NCBI GenBank assembly: GCA_026707325.1
Contig: JAPOXA010000157.1
Location: 1 to 60,205, forward strand
Direction of reading: 5' to 3'
Source: Acidobacteriota bacterium
GTDB lineage: Bacteria; Acidobacteriota; Thermoanaerobaculia; Multivoradales; Multivoraceae
DNA length: 60,205 bases
Shown here: piece by piece, positions 25,006 to 32,608 of the stretch
Layout of the letters: each line of letters opens with the position of its first letter
Position numbering within the stretch: the stretch's first letter is position 1
Notes under the pieces: generated by a model
Databases searched by the model: none
What the model saw: the letters and a program-made list of their open reading frames with translations, nothing else
What the model was told of the DNA's origin: nothing
Position numbers and translations under genes: made by a program

Positions 25006-26190
25006 TCATTGTCGGTCTCCCGTACAACGTTCCAGAGCTTCGTCAATCACATCAAGGGTACTCTGGACCGACACACGTCCCTCATACTCCGTGCCGCCAC
25101 CGTTCTGAATCGTCGAGAACACGATCTCACTGTTGCGGTCAGCGGCGCGCACTGTCCGAATGAACCGGTCGACATCCTTCTCGTCCGGTTCAAACAGCCA
25201 GCCATCCGACACCAGCCACTGGCTTGACCAAGAGACCGCGCCGTCAATCTGCCACTTCGTCGACGCTGGCCTGGCCTCTACCGCACCACCTCCGATCCGA
25301 GGATCGCCAACTCCCAGGGCGAAAAGGCCGTTCGGACACGACATCGCGATCATGTCGGTCTGAGCACGGCGGTCGCAGTTCCGCATCGCCTGCAAGTACG
25401 CTTCAAGCACCGGCTTCGTTGGGTGGCCGTTCTCGTTGAAGTTCTGTCCGGCAAGGGCGTAGCACTGGCGCCGCGCCTTTGTCGCCAGGTTCCGGGCTTC
25501 CCGACCTGCCCGTTCACTGGTCCATCTCCTGATCCGTCGCTCATACTCCTCGCGTTCACGAATGGCATTCGCGACCTCCCAAGGCGAGGGCAGGTCCAGC
25601 CCGCCAGCAAGCGACATCGCGTTCACGCGGTTCACGAAGTCCTCCAGCGACGTCGGGAACGTGTCAGTCGAAGGCCATGATGCCCCGCCCCCGCGGCGCA
25701 ACTCTCCCGTATCGGAAGGAACAACGAAGACCTGGTCGGGGCTGATGCCGAACAGGACCGAGTGTGACCAATACTCGCTGGTCGGAACAAACGCCCCGAC
25801 GATCCAGATGTCACCGACACGAGGACGGTATCCCCCAGTGCCCCAGGGCCGCCCGCAGAACACGGCGTCGCCAGCCACGAACTCGCCGTGCTCCATCAGG
25901 ACGTGAAGTTCGTCCGCGAACTGATGCTCGGGTTCGAAGAGGTGGCGCCGAACACTCAACGTGACTTGGAGTTCCAGAGAAGTAGGGTGTGGATCAAAGC
26001 CGCCTGTTACTGCAGACACACGAGCCTCGAACATCGCTTCGGCTCTTGCCGCCCACTCCTCGAAGTCCCAACTCGGTCTAGGGCGAACGTCGAATCTCGG
26101 ATGCCCCCGGTACAAGTCGTACTCGATGCAGAACTTCCGATCAACGACCGTCGCCCCCTCCTCCAGGCCGAGATCACCTCGCCCGTCCAA
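25006..26190 (-). CDS. uncharacterised protein (394 aa)
   Basis: The product starts at TTG 26190 (GGGAGAAGT immediately upstream) and overlaps the end of the 92-aa secreted-protein gene by 17 nt. No signal peptide is seen. It is rich in Trp and Arg, with FEEWAARAEAMFEARVSAVT in the first quarter, a Gly-rich middle (CGRPWGTGGYRPRVGDIWIV), a charged helix near 210-240 (REREEYERRIRRWTSERAG), and a C-terminal part (SWSSQWLVSDGWLFEPDEKD, then STIQNGGG) slightly reminiscent of IalB-like folds. I do not recognise the family. Amino-acid make-up and length support real coding. It ends the leftward gene set that starts near palindrome 27502. Confidence 0.6.
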   Translation of the reverse strand: MDGRGDLGLEEGATVVDRKFCIEYDLYRGHPRFDVRPRPSWDFEEWAARAEAMFEARVSAVTGGFDPHPTSLELQVTLSVRRHLFEPEHQFADELHVLMEHGEFVAGDAVFCGRPWGTGGYRPRVGDIWIVGAFVPTSEYWSHSVLFGISPDQVFVVPSDTGELRRGGGASWPSTDTFPTSLEDFVNRVNAMSLAGGLDLPSPWEVANAIREREEYERRIRRWTSERAGREARNLATKARRQCYALAGQNFNENGHPTKPVLEAYLQAMRNCDRRAQTDMIAMSCPNGLFALGVGDPRIGGGAVEARPASTKWQIDGAVSWSSQWLVSDGWLFEPDEKDVDRFIRTVRAADRNSEIVFSTIQNGGGTEYEGRVSVQSTLDVIDEALERCTGDRQ

Positions 26191-26452
26191 ACTTCTCCCA
26201 GAATTCGCGCTGCCGCGCCGCGACGCGTAGGCCGAGCGCGAGCACGTAGTCCCTGCGGGTGGTGTAGCCCCTCCTCGGCAGCTCGCGGGCTGCCGCGAAC
26301 TCGGCCGTCAGGGTGCCGTCCGGGTTCAGCACGTCAGATGCCGGAAACCAAGACGTAGCGAGCCTTGTCTGGCCCAAGCAAGGAGAGCAAAGCGCTAGAA
26401 GCGCCGCAGCCAAGAAAGATGTCTTCCTGGTTGTTCTTGAGCCACTGAACAT
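26174..26452 (-). CDS. small secreted protein (92 aa)
   Basis: The product has a clear signal peptide (RTTRKTSFLAAALLALCSPC, then LGQ) and a charged mature part of about 60 residues ending in YVLALGLRVAARQREFWEKF. The start is the ATG at 26452; the nearest Shine-Dalgarno (GGGAGG) is about 20 nt upstream, which is long. It overlaps the downstream 394-aa gene. A rival frame over the same DNA also looks partly coding. Function unknown. Confidence 0.5.
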   Translation of the reverse strand: MFSGSRTTRKTSFLAAALLALCSPCLGQTRLATSWFPASDVLNPDGTLTAEFAAARELPRRGYTTRRDYVLALGLRVAARQREFWEKFGRAR

Positions 26453-26463
26453 CGCGAGTCGAG

Positions 26464-27048
26464 TCAGTTGCTGCCTCCCTTTTCGTTAGAGCAGGCTTGG
26501 GTGAGGAAGAAACTGTCGCAGCGGACCAACCACTGACCTGCATCGGCGTTTCGGAGGCTCGTTGCGCGACCATCCGGACCCGCGCAGACCACGTACTTCA
26601 GTCCGCCCGGCTCCCCGAACCAGCCCACCAAGTGTCCGTCCTGGACCGTGAACGACACGCTCTCTTAGCTGGCCCCGGCAACTTCGCCGGTGCAGACCAG
26701 GTCTCCGCCGCCGCAGGTCATCGAAGACCGCGTTCTCGACGGCGACGACGGAGCCGGCCGGCAGCGGCAGCTCAAGGTAGTCCATGCCAAGCCGCAGGTA
26801 GTCGAACTCACCTGCACTGTTGCTGCCCCTCGGCGGTTGGGGCACTCCTGGCGGCCGTGCTCACGGCCACGCCGTCCACGATAGTCAGCTGGAGCGGTTG
26901 GGCCGCAACTTCCTCGACGCTCGCAGAGTGGTCGAGCTTCAGCGCCTACTTTAGAGAAGAGCAGAAGCGCTGGGAGGGTGCCGGTCGCGAGCCGGAGTCG
27001 CTTGGGCCGAGCGACCAAGCGTCCAGCAAAGGAGAACGCGCTCTTCAT
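26464..27048 (-). pseudogene. broken gene for an exported protein
   Basis: An ATG at 27048 with an excellent GGAGGAGGAACTCACG site opens a frame with a hydrophobic segment (RLATGTLPALLLFSKVGAEA). Coding character then jumps frames: LKLDHSASVEEVAAQPLQLT and TAARSAPTAEGQQQC, then GEFDYLRLGMDYLELPLPAG and VVAVENAVFDDL, then CGGGDLVCTGEVAGAS, a TAA stop, and on in frame with VSFTVQDGHLVGWFGEPGG to FFLTQACSNEKGGSN. At least two frame changes and one internal stop are needed. The last 64 codons also have their own GTG start at 26658 and might still be made. Confidence 0.45.
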
Positions 27049-27073
27049 CGTGAGTTCCTCCTCCGGAGTGCAG

Positions 27074-27265
27074 CTACCTCTGTGCTTGGATGACCTCGTA
27101 GACGGCCATCACGTTGACCGCTAGCCGAAGCGCCAAGTCCACGAACAGGAGACTCACCGCGACCCACAGCAGACGCTTCAAGCGCCTCAGGCTCTCGACC
27201 GCGGCGACGATCCGGTCAAGGCGCTCGTAGACCGGGCCAATGTCGGGAGTCGTCCTGATTCCCAT
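27074..27265 (-). CDS. small single-span membrane protein (63 aa)
   Basis: The product has an amphipathic N-terminal helix (PVYERLDRIVAAVESLRRLK) followed by one hydrophobic span (LLWVAVSLLFVDLALRLAV) and a short tail. The ATG at 27265 is chosen because it removes an unconvincing Arg-rich extension; its Shine-Dalgarno is weak. It lies 55 nt after a 35-aa membrane peptide gene and 25 nt before the broken exported-protein gene. Role unknown. Confidence 0.5.
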   Translation of the reverse strand: MGIRTTPDIGPVYERLDRIVAAVESLRRLKRLLWVAVSLLFVDLALRLAVNVMAVYEVIQAQR

Positions 27266-27320
27266 CGTGTTCTTATCCGGTGATGTAGCCCATCGCTCTC
27301 GGTTGTCGGCGCCAACGGCC

Positions 27321-27428
27321 TCACGCGAGGTGCTGAATGCACTCGACCATCGAACCGCAGGCCACCACGAAGGCGAAGAACGCGATCCAGCGCACACAGA
27401 GCAGCACTTTCCGCTCGAACTCGTTCAT
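27321..27428 (-). CDS. 35-aa membrane peptide
   Basis: The product MNEFERKVLLCVRWIAFFAF continues with VVACGSMVECIQHLA: a charged start and one hydrophobic span containing three Cys in all. The ATG at 27428 has a strong GAGGAGG site 7 nt upstream, the best argument that it is translated. It is the first gene after palindrome 27502, read leftwards, 73 nt away. Possible small regulator or toxin-like peptide; unproven. Confidence 0.5.
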   Translation of the reverse strand: MNEFERKVLLCVRWIAFFAFVVACGSMVECIQHLA

Positions 27429-27501
27429 CGGCAATCCTCCTCTCACCTGCACAGCCAAGTCGACCTGATTGTAAGTCAGATGAAAGAATGGGGAAAGTGT
27501 G

Positions 27502-27517
27502 CCTATCAAATCATAGG
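27502..27517 (-). promoter_or_regulatory. regulatory palindrome 1
   Basis: CCTATCA-AA-TCATAGG, one mismatch from perfect symmetry. Read leftwards it is followed by CACACTTTC and, 28 nt past the box, TACAAT as a -10 candidate. It precedes the 35-aa/63-aa membrane protein set. Confidence 0.7.
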
Positions 27518-27923
27518 GCCAGGACGGAGGCGTCCTAGCTATTGACGGGGGGCGACGCCTTCGCGCCGGGTTGTTGCCCCAGGTTTGGTCGACGCAGCGA
27601 AGACGCCACCCCCACAGATCACGTTAGACGCTGAACTCACTCAACCATCGAACCGCACGTCCAGGTTCGGTGGCCTCAGCGCCATTGAAGCGCTGCCGGC
27701 CCCGGCCCTGCCCAACGCCAACACACATCGCGCAAGCACATGCAACGCCGTGCGCCGGAACGTCCAGGCCATCACGCTCGGAGACTCTCAAGAGGGGGAC
27801 CGTTAACGAAAGCTCTATACTAGGCTCGACCACTACGCAGACGCGCCTATCAAGTGATAGGTAACAGGAAGGAGCCGTTGTATTGGTCAGCCGGGTGCGG
27901 GCGCCGTGCCGGGAGCCACGTGC
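27518..27923. other. 406-nt gap holding regulatory palindrome 2
   Basis: There is no convincing gene. A leftward 69-codon frame from GTG 27833 to 27624 has composition typical of chance frames, with clusters of Cys and Gly. The notable content is a palindrome at 27846-27861. The LuxR-type gene ends at 27924, so this is also its 3' flank; no U-tract terminator is seen. Confidence 0.5.
27846..27861 (-). promoter_or_regulatory. regulatory palindrome 2 (perfect arms)
   Basis: CCTATCA-AG-TGATAGG, perfect 7-bp arms. Read leftwards it is followed by CGCG and, 23 nt past the box, TAGTAT, a plausible -10. It lies 62 nt beyond the LuxR-type gene, and no convincing gene starts soon after it to the left. 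It may drive an unseen small RNA or the small-protein set further on. Confidence 0.7.
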
Positions 27924-29078
27924 CTAACCGTTCCCTTTGCCGCCCGGAAACCAGCCGAGGGTGCGGACGAGCTGAACCAGTTGCGCTTGCCGTTCGATGC
28001 CCAACTTGGCGAAGATGCGATGCAGGTGCCAGCGGATCGTGCCCTCACCGCGTCTACAGGTCGCGGTCGCCTGCCGCGGCGTCAAACCTGCGGCCAGCAG
28101 CATCGCCACCTCGGCTTCCGCGGGCGTGAGTCCCAGGACTCCGGTCAACAGACCAGGGTCGACGCGCGCCGGTTGTTCGGCGTCCACGATCAGAGCGAGC
28201 GCGGCGATACGCCCGGGTTCACAGTCGGAGCCGGAAGTGGCAATCGGGGTCACATGCATCATGAACGGTGCCGTCGCGTGCTCGCGTTGCAACAGCATCG
28301 AGCCGCCGGCGGCGCCCCCGCAGGACGTTCCAAGAGCGCCTGCGACCAGGCGTTGGAGTTGCTTGTCGTCGGTCTTCGACGTCGCGTGGAGAAACCCGCA
28401 CTCGTCGTGCAGCACACGACGGCAGCAAAGGTGTGCGAGCGCCGTGTCGTTCGCCGCTGCGATGCGCCCACGCCGGTCGAGTTGCACGATCCCGATCCGC
28501 TTGTTCTCGAGTATCGCATCCATGGATCGGCCGAGCGCGTCCGCCTGCACGAGGGCCCGCCGCACCCGTGTGAACTGCAGCAAGTGTGGCTTGAGAGCCT
28601 GGATCATTCTGACCTGGTCCGAAATCCAGTCGCTTCCGCCCACGGGATTGGCGATCTGCCAGGTGATCTTCGCACCGTCCGGCAGTGCAAGGCGCATGTT
28701 CAGGCCGTTCTGGACCTCGGCCCGCACCATTTCGTTGTAGACGGTCGACTGCTTGCGTTCCCGAGCGGTGTAGAGGGACCGCACATCGACGAGTTCCCCG
28801 GGAAGCAGTCGCCGAAGCCGCGGAATGCGTTCGTCCACCTGGTAGAGCCTGCCGAAGTACCTCTGTTCCCAGTAGGTGCTGTGTTCCCCTTGGAAGTAGA
28901 TCCGGGCCAGCGAGATCTCGACATCGCCGGTCGCGCCTTCGTCGCCGATCACGACGATGTTGCCGGTTGCGCCGCAGGCCTCGTCCATCCTCTTCGACGC
29001 CTCCGCCCAGCAGGCGTCGTCGAACGCCGCATCGTTGAGCGCCGCCAGAGCCCGATCGTAGGAGTCCTGTCTGCTCAC
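27924..29078 (-). CDS. LuxR-type HTH regulator with PAS-like sensory part
   Basis: The 384-aa protein starts at GTG 29078, overlapping the octaheme cytochrome stop (GTGA) with GGAGACTC upstream. The C-terminal 65 residues are a LuxR/GerE helix-turn-helix: LTPAEAEVAMLLAAGLTPRQ, then GEGTIRWHLHRIFAKLGIER. A middle segment (MDAILENKRIGIVQLDRRGR, IAAANDTALAHL) looks PAS-like, and the N-terminal 150 residues are an unassigned helical sensor. There is no receiver or recognisable acyl-homoserine-lactone pocket. It is the last gene of the Rieske/cytochrome b/octaheme operon, so it may sense the state of that chain. It is the nearest candidate for the protein reading the 16-bp palindromes. Confidence 0.85.
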   Translation of the reverse strand: MSRQDSYDRALAALNDAAFDDACWAEASKRMDEACGATGNIVVIGDEGATGDVEISLARIYFQGEHSTYWEQRYFGRLYQVDERIPRLRRLLPGELVDVRSLYTARERKQSTVYNEMVRAEVQNGLNMRLALPDGAKITWQIANPVGGSDWISDQVRMIQALKPHLLQFTRVRRALVQADALGRSMDAILENKRIGIVQLDRRGRIAAANDTALAHLCCRRVLHDECGFLHATSKTDDKQLQRLVAGALGTSCGGAAGGSMLLQREHATAPFMMHVTPIATSGSDCEPGRIAALALIVDAEQPARVDPGLLTGVLGLTPAEAEVAMLLAAGLTPRQATATCRRGEGTIRWHLHRIFAKLGIERQAQLVQLVRTLGWFPGGKGNG

Positions 29079-30658
29079 TGCGAGTCTCCCTCGAACCAGG
29101 CGTGCTCCGGCCGCGCCAGAATGAGGTCGATCAGGCCCTGAACGGCTCGGGCCTGCGGTCGTTGCCCGTTGGTTTCCGCGTGGTGGGCGATCTCGCGAGC
29201 CTGCGGGATGAACTCCATGTAGAAGCGCTCCGCGACCTCGAACATGCCGTGCCAGTGGGCGTAGTCGGGTGCCATCATGGAGGCGCCGTGGCGGGCTCGA
29301 CGCCCCTCGTGGTGCCAGAGGTAGAACCACGTCCACTCGATCTCCTCGTCGAACTGGGTCGGCGTGCGGAGTCCGTGCTCGAGCAGAGACACCATGATCT
29401 CCCGCCCCGGCTTGGCGAACTTCTCGTTGTAAAGCGTCACGAAGTCGTCGTACTGGCGGTAGAAGGCGTTGACGTAGTCGGGCGTGTGGCAGTGGGAGCA
29501 GACCTCCTTCATACGCGTCCGCTTCGCCTCGGCGGTGTCGGCGATCTGTTCGCGGCGCTCGGACGGGTCGGCAGTGGTCACGATCCGGTGCTCCGCGTCC
29601 GTGTCCATCGGCAGGCTGACCGGCGGGCGGTTCGTCCAGGAGATGCGCTCACCTGGATCGTGCGTGATGCGGCCGTCGTTTCGGGTGTGGCCGGACATAT
29701 GGCAAGTGGCGCAGGTCGGCGCCGCCGAGTAGTCCTCTCCCAGCACCCAGTCCTCGGCGTCCAGGTTCATCGAGTCGGTCAGGTCGCGGTAGGCGACGCC
29801 GTGTTTCGACTCCTCGTAGATCTCCTTCTGCGGATGGTCGGGGCCGAGGTGGCACTTCCCGCAGTTCTCGGGCTGGCGTGCGCGGCGCGGCGAGAAGTCG
29901 TGCCGGCTGTGGCAGGCGCTACAGGAGCCGCGGGAGCCGTCCAGGTTGAGCCGGCCGATGCCGGTGTTCGGCCAGGTGCCGGGGTCGAACAGCGGGCGCC
30001 CATCGTCGTTGTGCAGGATGCGGCCCAGGGCATCGGCGTTGGTCGGCATGCCGTCCTCGTCGGGCTGCAGGTCGTCCACGGTGACGGTGCCGCCGTCCGT
30101 GGCCCGCAGGGCGACCTTGGAACCGTGGCACTGCTGACAGCCCAGGAAGGCACTCGCGAAGCCGTTGACCGGCTCCATCGGGCGACCGGGAGTCGGTGAG
30201 TGCGGATCGAACGGCTGCGTCGCACCCTCGACCGTCTCAGCGAGGAAGTTGTCGAGCGACGCGAGGATGTTGCCGCCGGCGGCGTGGTGGCTGCGCGCGA
30301 ACTCCTCGGCCTCGGCCGGATGGCAGGCGGCGCAGTCTCGGGGCGTAACCACGGTCGCAATCACGAAGCCGTAGTGGCCGTGGCTGTCGGCGTCCTCCGC
30401 CACCGCCTGATGGCATTCCACGCAGCCGACGCCCTTCTCGGCGTGGGTGCTGCCGCGCCAGTGGTCGATGATCCCGGGATTCGTCTCCTGGTGGCATTCA
30501 ACGCAGTCGACCGAACTCGCCGGCGCGACGACATGCGCTGGACGCAGACCGGCCTCTTCGGCACGACGAACCGTCTCGAGTCGCTGCACGAAGACCAGGG
30601 AGACCAGGAATAGCCCTCCGAGGCAGCCGATGATGATGCGCTTGGTTTCGAGGGTCAT
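29075..30658 (-). CDS. octaheme c-type cytochrome, hydroxylamine oxidoreductase-like
   Basis: The 527-aa protein has an N-terminal signal anchor (IIIGCLGGLFLVSLVFV) and eight heme-attachment motifs in order: CVECH, CVECH, CAACH, CQQCH, CSACH, CGKCH, CATCH and CSHCH. The C-terminal helical part (EWTWFYLWHHEGRRARHGAS, then APDYAHWHGMFEVAERFY) has the WHHEGRRAR-type block of the HAO/octaheme family. Members oxidise hydroxylamine or hydrazine, or reduce nitrite or hydroxylamine. Direction depends on a Tyr-heme crosslink that sequence reading alone cannot settle. It is 19 nt after cytochrome b, so electrons probably pass between it and the quinone pool through the Rieske/cytochrome b pair. Confidence 0.8.
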   Translation of the reverse strand: MTLETKRIIIGCLGGLFLVSLVFVQRLETVRRAEEAGLRPAHVVAPASSVDCVECHQETNPGIIDHWRGSTHAEKGVGCVECHQAVAEDADSHGHYGFVIATVVTPRDCAACHPAEAEEFARSHHAAGGNILASLDNFLAETVEGATQPFDPHSPTPGRPMEPVNGFASAFLGCQQCHGSKVALRATDGGTVTVDDLQPDEDGMPTNADALGRILHNDDGRPLFDPGTWPNTGIGRLNLDGSRGSCSACHSRHDFSPRRARQPENCGKCHLGPDHPQKEIYEESKHGVAYRDLTDSMNLDAEDWVLGEDYSAAPTCATCHMSGHTRNDGRITHDPGERISWTNRPPVSLPMDTDAEHRIVTTADPSERREQIADTAEAKRTRMKEVCSHCHTPDYVNAFYRQYDDFVTLYNEKFAKPGREIMVSLLEHGLRTPTQFDEEIEWTWFYLWHHEGRRARHGASMMAPDYAHWHGMFEVAERFYMEFIPQAREIAHHAETNGQRPQARAVQGLIDLILARPEHAWFEGDSQ

Positions 30659-30677
30659 GGGGAATCTCTCCCGGTCG

Positions 30678-31727
30678 TCAGTGTGGAACCAGCGCTTCCC
30701 ACACGGTCATTCCGATGATCAGGAGCGTCGCCGCCACGCCGATCCAGACGCTCGCTTCCCGGAAGGGGGTGCGGCGCCGGAACCAGGCGTCGATGAACGG
30801 CCACGCGAACATGACGAAGACGATCAGGCCCATGCTGAGCACGGCAGCGGTGCCGCCCATCAGCTTGAGCCAGCGGAAGGTGACGTAGAAGAACCACTCC
30901 GGCTTGATCTCCTCGGGGGTGGTCATCGGATCGGCGAGCGGTCCCATCGTGGCCGGCGCCAGCGTGGCCAGGGCGCTGAGCAGGACCATGAGCACGAGGC
31001 CGATGATCAGTTCGGTGTAGATGTGGTCGGGAATGAACGGGAACTTCCCTTCTTCCTGCGGGGGTTCGTCGCGGAAGCGGAGTTCGGTCACGCCTTGGAT
31101 GCGGACGAGAGCGATGTGTACCGCGACCAGCGCCACCAGGAACCCCGGTAGAACGGCGGCGTGCAGCACGAAGAACCGCGCCAGGGTGCGCTCGTTGTAC
31201 GCCTCGCCGGCGAGCAGCATGCGCTTGAGGAAGCCCCCAACGACGGGAATCGTGTCGGCGATGTTGGCCGAGACGGTGGCCCCCCAGTAACTGAGCTGCT
31301 CGAAGACGAGGCTGTAGCCCGTGAATCCGAGCATCAGCGTGCAGATGAGCAGCAGCATGCCGACCATCCAGTTCAACTCCCGCGGCTTGCGGTAGGCCCC
31401 GGTGAAGTAGACGCGGAGCTGGTGCAGGACGACGGCGGCGATCATCAGCGTCGCCGCCCACTTGTGGACGCTTCGCAGATACCAGCCGAACGTGGCGTCC
31501 TCCGTGATGTAGCGGACGGACTCGTAGGCCGTCGACGGGTGAGGCTGGTAGTAGAAGGCGAGCAGGACGCCGGTGACGACCTGGACGACGAACAGATAGG
31601 CGGGGGTGCCGCCGAGCGCGAACCACCAGCGCTTGAGGTGGTATGGAACCGGCTCGTTGGTCAGCTCGCGCAGGGCTCCTGGTTCGATCGGGATGCGGCC
31701 GTCGATCCAGCGACTGAGCGCGGTCAC
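30678..31727 (-). CDS. cytochrome b of a Rieske/cytochrome b complex
   Basis: The 349-aa protein starts at GTG 31727, overlapping the Rieske stop (GTGA). Two heme pairs are visible: VHKWAATLMIAAVVLH (His 14 apart) and LHAAVLPGFLVALVAVH (His 15 apart). The one-residue-longer second pair is the known mark of b6-type rather than bc1-type cytochrome b. The PEWFF motif of the quinol-oxidation site is present (KPEWFFYVTFRWLK) and the subunit-IV part is fused at the C-terminus. No cytochrome c1 or f gene is seen; the octaheme protein occupies that place. Confidence 0.92.
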   Translation of the reverse strand: MTALSRWIDGRIPIEPGALRELTNEPVPYHLKRWWFALGGTPAYLFVVQVVTGVLLAFYYQPHPSTAYESVRYITEDATFGWYLRSVHKWAATLMIAAVVLHQLRVYFTGAYRKPRELNWMVGMLLLICTLMLGFTGYSLVFEQLSYWGATVSANIADTIPVVGGFLKRMLLAGEAYNERTLARFFVLHAAVLPGFLVALVAVHIALVRIQGVTELRFRDEPPQEEGKFPFIPDHIYTELIIGLVLMVLLSALATLAPATMGPLADPMTTPEEIKPEWFFYVTFRWLKLMGGTAAVLSMGLIVFVMFAWPFIDAWFRRRTPFREASVWIGVAATLLIIGMTVWEALVPH

Positions 31728-32236
31728 GATCTGCGTTCCGGCACGACCAGTGGAGTCGCCTCCACCTTGATGAAGACCATTCCGCCCCGCACCTCGATCG
31801 GGTAGCCCGAAAGCACCATGCCCTCCGGCGGGCCGGAGACGCCGCGGCCCTCGCGATCGAAGACTCCGTTGTGGCACGGGCAGAAGTAGCGGTTGTGCTG
31901 CGGCTGCCAGTGGACCTGGCACCCGAGGTGCGGGCAGACGTTCGAGAGGGCCGTGAAGTCCCCGGTGGCGCCCGTGTCGTCGCGGCGGGTCACGTGAACC
32001 TCCGCGCCGGCCGGCGTCGTGTAGATCAGACTGTCGCCGACGGCCAGGCGGTCCGTCGGCGTAACGAACTGCCAGACGGTTCCGGAGTCTCCCGCGGGAT
32101 AGAGGAAGCGCCCCAGAACGGAGCCGAAAACGCCGTAGCCGCCGAGCAGCCCCGCCGCCATCGTGGCCCGCGACACCGCCACGATGAACCGGCGGCGCCG
32201 CGTGTCAGCGGGAGCGTCCTGCGACCTTCGGTTCAT
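31724..32236 (-). CDS. Rieske iron-sulfur protein
   Basis: The 170-aa protein has an Arg-rich leader and one N-terminal membrane span (RRRRFIVAVSRATMAAGLLG), then the Rieske fold with both cluster-binding boxes, CPHLGC and CPCHNGVFD. The 2Fe-2S cluster accepts electrons from quinol at the Qo site of the neighbouring cytochrome b. It is the first gene of the leftward four-gene operon. Its ATG is 2 nt after the end of a pseudogene fragment of an unrelated secreted protein, so that fragment lies where the operon's leader should be. Confidence 0.93.
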   Translation of the reverse strand: MNRRSQDAPADTRRRRFIVAVSRATMAAGLLGGYGVFGSVLGRFLYPAGDSGTVWQFVTPTDRLAVGDSLIYTTPAGAEVHVTRRDDTGATGDFTALSNVCPHLGCQVHWQPQHNRYFCPCHNGVFDREGRGVSGPPEGMVLSGYPIEVRGGMVFIKVEATPLVVPERRS

Positions 32237-32237
32237 C

Positions 32238-32440
32238 TCAGGGGCATGTCCCCGGAAACGCCATCACATACGTGACCGCCGGCGCTGGAAGGCCCGGTTC
32301 GTTACCGTACTCCGGCACCACCCCGGTCACTTGTCCGTCACCTGAATCAGGTGGCCCAGATCCGTCGTCGAAGCACCGAACACCCACACGTGCCCGTTGT
32401 TCTTGCGACCGTCCAGCACGTTGATCAGTACCTCCCGCCA
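32238..32440 (-). pseudogene. frameshifted fragment of the secreted-protein C-terminal domain
   Basis: Leftward from about 32440 the DNA reads WREVLINVLDGRKNNGHVWV, FGASTTDLGHLIQVTDK, then a stop. One frame over, VTGVVPEYGNEPGLPAPAVT and MAFPGTCP complete the domain. This matches the C-terminal ends of the M9-like peptidase (41159-43504) and the secreted protein at 51459-52583, block by block. One base is missing near GACAAGTGACC. The 5' part of the gene is gone, so it is a relic, left by recombination or gene loss between the Rieske operon and the kinase gene. Confidence 0.75.
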
Positions 32441-32608
32441 TCTTCATCAGAGAGACGAGTGTACAGTCGTAATGAGAACTTGAAGTGAATATGGGAGCTA
32501 CATGAGCGAATACTGGGATACTCTCGGTCTTGCCGGCGTGCTGGGGCAGGTGCCAGACGGGTTCGCTATCGTCGCGTTCCTTCGTCGACGCAGGAACGAC
32601 GTCCAGCG

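Noticed and set aside
27624..27833. A 69-codon leftward frame starting GTG 13 nt past palindrome 2
   Set aside because: The start would lie upstream of the expected transcription start for that box, and the translation has clustered Cys and Gly typical of chance frames.
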